A stretch of 64,000 bases of DNA, taken from positions 64,519,561 to 64,583,560 of the forward strand of contig NC_088775.1 of NCBI RefSeq assembly GCF_954871325.1. Reading direction: 5' to 3'. The notes under the pieces were generated by a model. That model had not been told where the DNA came from and searched no databases. It saw only the letters and a program-made list of their open reading frames with translations. Made by a program: the position numbers and the translations under genes. Below, piece by piece: positions 60,600 through 64,000 of this stretch; position 1 is the stretch's first letter, and each line of letters opens with the position of its first letter. This DNA comes from Gordionus sp. m RMFG-2023. Taxonomy: Eukaryota > Nematomorpha > Gordioida > Chordodea > Parachordodidae.

Positions 60600-62640
60600 A
60601 GAATCCTAACTATTGTATAAGGACCCATCTAAGGTCTGGTCATTTTACCACCTTTCCTATCAGCCCGACGGCTGTTCCAAATAAGCACTTGATCATTGAC
60701 TAAATAATGGTTATTTCTACCAGCATTACGACTTAATCCCTCTGCTGTTTAAGCTGAGCAAGATCTATATTGCTAGCAGCTATCTCATGAATATCATTCA
60801 TCCTGGAAACTGTATCTTGAAAACAAGATTCCAAATATGCTTCAGGTACATTGTCAGGATCAATATCCTCTTCAATCTTAAATAGAGACATAATATATAG
60901 TATATGATTATAAAATGAGATTTATCATACCCCATAAGCTTGTTTTACTGTTCTACCATACATCAGCTCATACGGTGTAAATTTCGAAGATTCGTGTAGA
61001 GAAGTGTTATAGGCAAATATTATGCCAGGCAAGGCATTTGTCCAAATTAATTGATCATCCTTAATACACTTTAGTAGTGCATTTTGGATTGTCCTATTCA
61101 CTCTTTCAACCATGCCATTTGCTTGAGGGTGATAAGCACTTGTCACCCTCTGCATGGTCCCTACGAGTTTGTAAAAATTATTGCTTATTTCATTCACAAA
61201 CTCACGTCCTTGATCATTAATTTGAATCTATATATAATATTAATATTTTATTACCAAATTTATTATACTCTTGCCCTACCATGTGTGCATAGTAACGAAT
61301 AAAAGAAGCGCGATACCGATTTTGCTGTTTTATCTTTTAAAGGCATGGTATATTTGCTGAAATAATCAACTGCTACAGCAATGTATTTATAGCCATCCTC
61401 ACTTTCAGGCAAAACATTTAAATCAACACCTATTTGTGTCCATACATTTTGTAAAATAAAAGATTGTTGTTATATTATATACTCCATTAGGAGGTTAGGT
61501 GTCATGTAACAAAGTAAAGCTGCTTACCATTATTTATGATTGCAGCTGAAAAAAAACATAATAATAAAGAATGAGGTAAAATCTAAATTAGCTAAAAAAT
61601 GAAATTATGATATATATATCAATTTTTCCCTGAGATTGAAGGGGACTATATTAATTTTATTTACTATATTTTCAGATTATAAGTTTTATTAATTAGATTA
61701 TATACAAATTATATTTTTATTTTGGACTGTTATATTAACCTTAAAGAAACTAAAAATGAATATATATATTTATTGTAAAAAAATTCAATAAAATTTAAAT
61801 GGTTCAATATATGAAACCAACATAACTAATAAAAATAAGTGCCACATAATATAAGCTATAATAGACAGATCATTAATAAGGCTACAAATGAAAAATAAAA
61901 TACATAAACAAAAATTAGAAACAATTATAATGACCAAACTATAAAAATTTTCAAATTAAGGATTTGTTATGTAATCAACTTTAATACCTTTGTTGGAATA
62001 GGAATTGAATGCAACTCATTGTTAGTTTTGTCAAATCTTGTGTTGCTACGCTGGCAAATATTACAACATTTTACAAAATTAACCACATCCAATTTCATAT
62101 TTGGCCACCAGAAGCTAAAAATATAATACATGATATAATAAATAGATTTATTATGCAGAAATATTTTACCTACTAGTCAAGTTGCTGTGAGTCTTGGTGA
62201 TACCAAAATGGTTAGCTAAAGATTTTGCCTCATTAGTATCACATCCACTCCACTATAACTTTTTAAAGAAGGTAAACTCTTCTGTTACAATCTAAAATTG
62301 TATCACTACTATAAAAATGGTAAAACAATTTATTATTGTGTATTATATTTAAAAATATATTATTGATCATATAATATTATAATTTTTATATATTTTACCT
62401 ATCAGCCAATTTGCTGTAAGTCTTGGTGATACCAAAATGGGCAGCAAGAGATATTGCTGACACATTAGTATCACATCCACTGTGAACCATTTGAAGAAGT
62501 TGAATTCTTCGGTCAAGGTCCAATACGACTTCACCATTATGAGAATGGTGATGCATTTTACCCTTACAAATTTTATATATCGAGGCCTGAACTCGCAGAT
62601 TGCGTCTTAAGCCATTATTGAAAGATATAGATGATAGATA
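60600..62640 (-). CDS. Integrase-type transposase region (H2C2, core, GPY/F)
   Basis: Reading from high to low coordinates: GEVVLDLDRRIQLLQMVHSG and SLAAHFGITKTYSKL (about 62570-62400), then FWWPNMKLDVVNFVKCCNIC (about 62105-62030), together an H2C2 finger. The core follows: VWTQIGVDLNVLPESEDGYK and AVDYFSKY (61440-61340), INDQGREFVNEI (61225-61190), and SAYHPQANGMVERVN to PYELMYGRTV (to 60925). The acidic D, D and E of a DDE integrase are all visible. After an acidic linker, NDQVLIWNSRRADRKGGK and MGPYTIVRIL (60680-60610) form a GPY/F-type module. Several exons are joined by short introns. Close kin occur in animals as KRAB-A2-like and Ginger proteins. Confidence 0.8.
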
Positions 62641-63890
62641 TTTTTAGTAAAGGATATAATCGTGTATCTCATCGAATTCTATTAAAATGAATAGAAATAT
62701 ACTAAACAAAATTTATATATTTGATTTATCGTCTTTCGTCATTTATTTGGGGAAACAAAGGATAATTTTGGTATCAAAAACAACTGTTGAAATGAATAAA
62801 AAAATAATATATATAATAAATGGCTCAAGTCTATATCCAAATTTAATTTATAGTATTCAATGAAAATAAAGAATATTTCAGTGTATTTAGGCAATATTTT
62901 GCTTGCAAACTGAAATTTATCTTATAGAAAAAATTTGCAATACTGAAATTTATCATATAGAAAAAATTTGCAATATTTTTTAAGTTAGCAAAGATTTAAA
63001 TAAACTTAATTAAAATAAAATAAAGAATATTTCAGTGTATTTAGGCAATCATTTTGTTTGCAATTCTGAAATTTATCATATAGAAAAAATTTGCAAAATT
63101 TTTTAAGTTAGCATAGATTTAAATAAACTTAATTGGAATAAAAAATTATCATGTTAAAGTTAGCAAAGATTTAAATAAACCTAATTACAATAAAATAAAG
63201 AATATTTCAGTGTATTTAGGTAATCATTTTATTTGCAATACTGAAATTTATCATATAGAAAAAATTTGCAAAGTTAAAAAAGATTTAAATAGCTTAATTG
63301 AAATAAAAAATTAGTAGGTATACTCAAAATAAAAAAATATTCTATTAAAATTACTAAAATTTATTATTAGAAAAATTTACAATCATTTACTTTGCAAAGT
63401 TGAGTATTGGTAGAATAATAGGTTTTTATGCCAGTTTATAAGTTAATCGTTGTTATAATGCTATCAAATATATATAAATAATTCAATAATATACAATTAC
63501 TTTGTAGGCCAGCAATTGGATATGTTTTAATATACTTTATCTAAAATTGATCAATTAAGATATTAGAAAGATATATTAATTACTGCAAAGTTGAGTATTG
63601 GTATAATAATAGGTTATTATGTCAGTTTATAAATAAATCGTTGTTATAATGCTATCAAATATATATAAATAAATCGTTGTTATAATGCTATCAAATATAT
63701 ATAAATAATTCAATAATAATATACAATTACTTTGTAGGCCAGCAATTGACTATATTTTAATATACTTTATCTAGAATTAATTAAATTAAGATATATTATT
63801 TTCTACTTTGCAAAATTACTTTGTAGGCCAGCTTACAATTGATCTTGATAGATTCTTCATAAATCTGATTTAAACGAACTCCCACTTCAA
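62641..63890. repeat. Subterminal tandem repeats of the Ginger-like element
   Basis: Two sets. At 62860-63310, three or four copies of a block of roughly 140 bp with AATATTTCAGTGTATTTAGG and CTGAAATTTATCATATAG. At 63390-63790, two copies of a block of about 190 bp with GCAAAGTTGAGTATTGGT, ATCGTTGTTATAATGCTATC and TTTGTAGGCCAGCAATTG. AT-rich, non-coding. Confidence 0.7.
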
Positions 63891-64000
63891 TCAAATATGT
63901 CAATATCACTAAAAAAATAAGGTTAAATCTTAACATGTCAGTCATAAATGCCAATATCACTAAATTAGAATCTATTTAAATCGGGAGTTCATTTAAAACG

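Larger units (their letters stand above)
58377..64000 (-). mobile_element. Ginger-like integrase and OTU-protease element
   Basis: The left end from 58377 (CGTTCTAAATAAATTCC, then TCTAATTTAGTGATATTG) recurs inverted at the very end of the window (63890-64000). This gives inverted ends about 5.6 kb apart; the right end may run on past the window. The minus strand encodes, in order, an H2C2 finger, an integrase core, a GPY/F-type module and an OTU protease, spread over many short exons with introns of about 40-60 nt. Terminal inverted repeats, splicing and OTU fit the Ginger DNA-transposon superfamily, whose integrase is kin to that of Gypsy elements. I see no long terminal repeats, reverse transcriptase or Gag. 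It looks largely preserved, with perhaps one or two breaks. Confidence 0.75.

Noticed and set aside
61084-61302. Plus-strand open frame
   Set aside because: Shadow of the integrase core on the minus strand.

Overview
The window looks like nuclear DNA from an animal with a large, very AT-rich genome. It holds a SOX transcription factor with a metazoan SoxB-type HMG box, a spliced gene for the mitochondrial protein TTC19, and dense, mostly decayed transposons. Runs of 12-20 G or C punctuate the AT-rich background. Some introns are tiny (34, 41 and 59 nt in the TTC19 gene), while two others in the same gene exceed 4 kb. I cannot name the phylum from this alone.

Layout. 1-3.1 kb: an intact single-exon SoxB gene on the minus strand. 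3.1-15.5 kb: no host gene recognised; hAT-type elements, several with perfect 8-bp target duplications, and small hairpin MITEs. 15.5-18.8 kb: a pogo/Tigger-like transposon with a C-terminal zinc finger, a LINE scrap and a loose pogo end. 18.8-23.5 kb: empty AT-rich DNA. 23.5-28 kb: a nest of a pogo-like element, a hAT inside it, and a second hAT inside that. 28-37 kb: a LINE 3' end, more hATs, a tRNA-derived scrap and the 5' half of an RTE-type LINE. 39.3 kb: a small secreted cysteine-rich protein gene. 41.5-56.2 kb: TTC19 on the minus strand, its introns filled with hAT and foldback elements. 57-64 kb: an integrase-bearing element, best read as Ginger-like, that also carries an OTU cysteine protease and whose inverted ends lie at 58377 and at the window edge.

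The most notable point is at TTC19. A 4.5-kb hAT element (51585-56113) with an exact 8-bp target duplication sits inside the first coding exon. The sequence on its far side (56114-56182) starts with ATG, is rich in Lys/Arg and lacks acidic residues, and is in frame with the exon at 51549. The insertion therefore separates the likely mitochondrial presequence from the rest of the gene. Exon 2 of the same gene also carries a small indel, so this copy may be dead or dying, or the assembly may represent a mutant haplotype.

Only three host genes (SoxB, TTC19, the secreted protein) are supported; they show no functional link. Everything else is transposon-derived or uninformative AT-rich sequence. 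All calls are from reading the sequence; no database search was possible.
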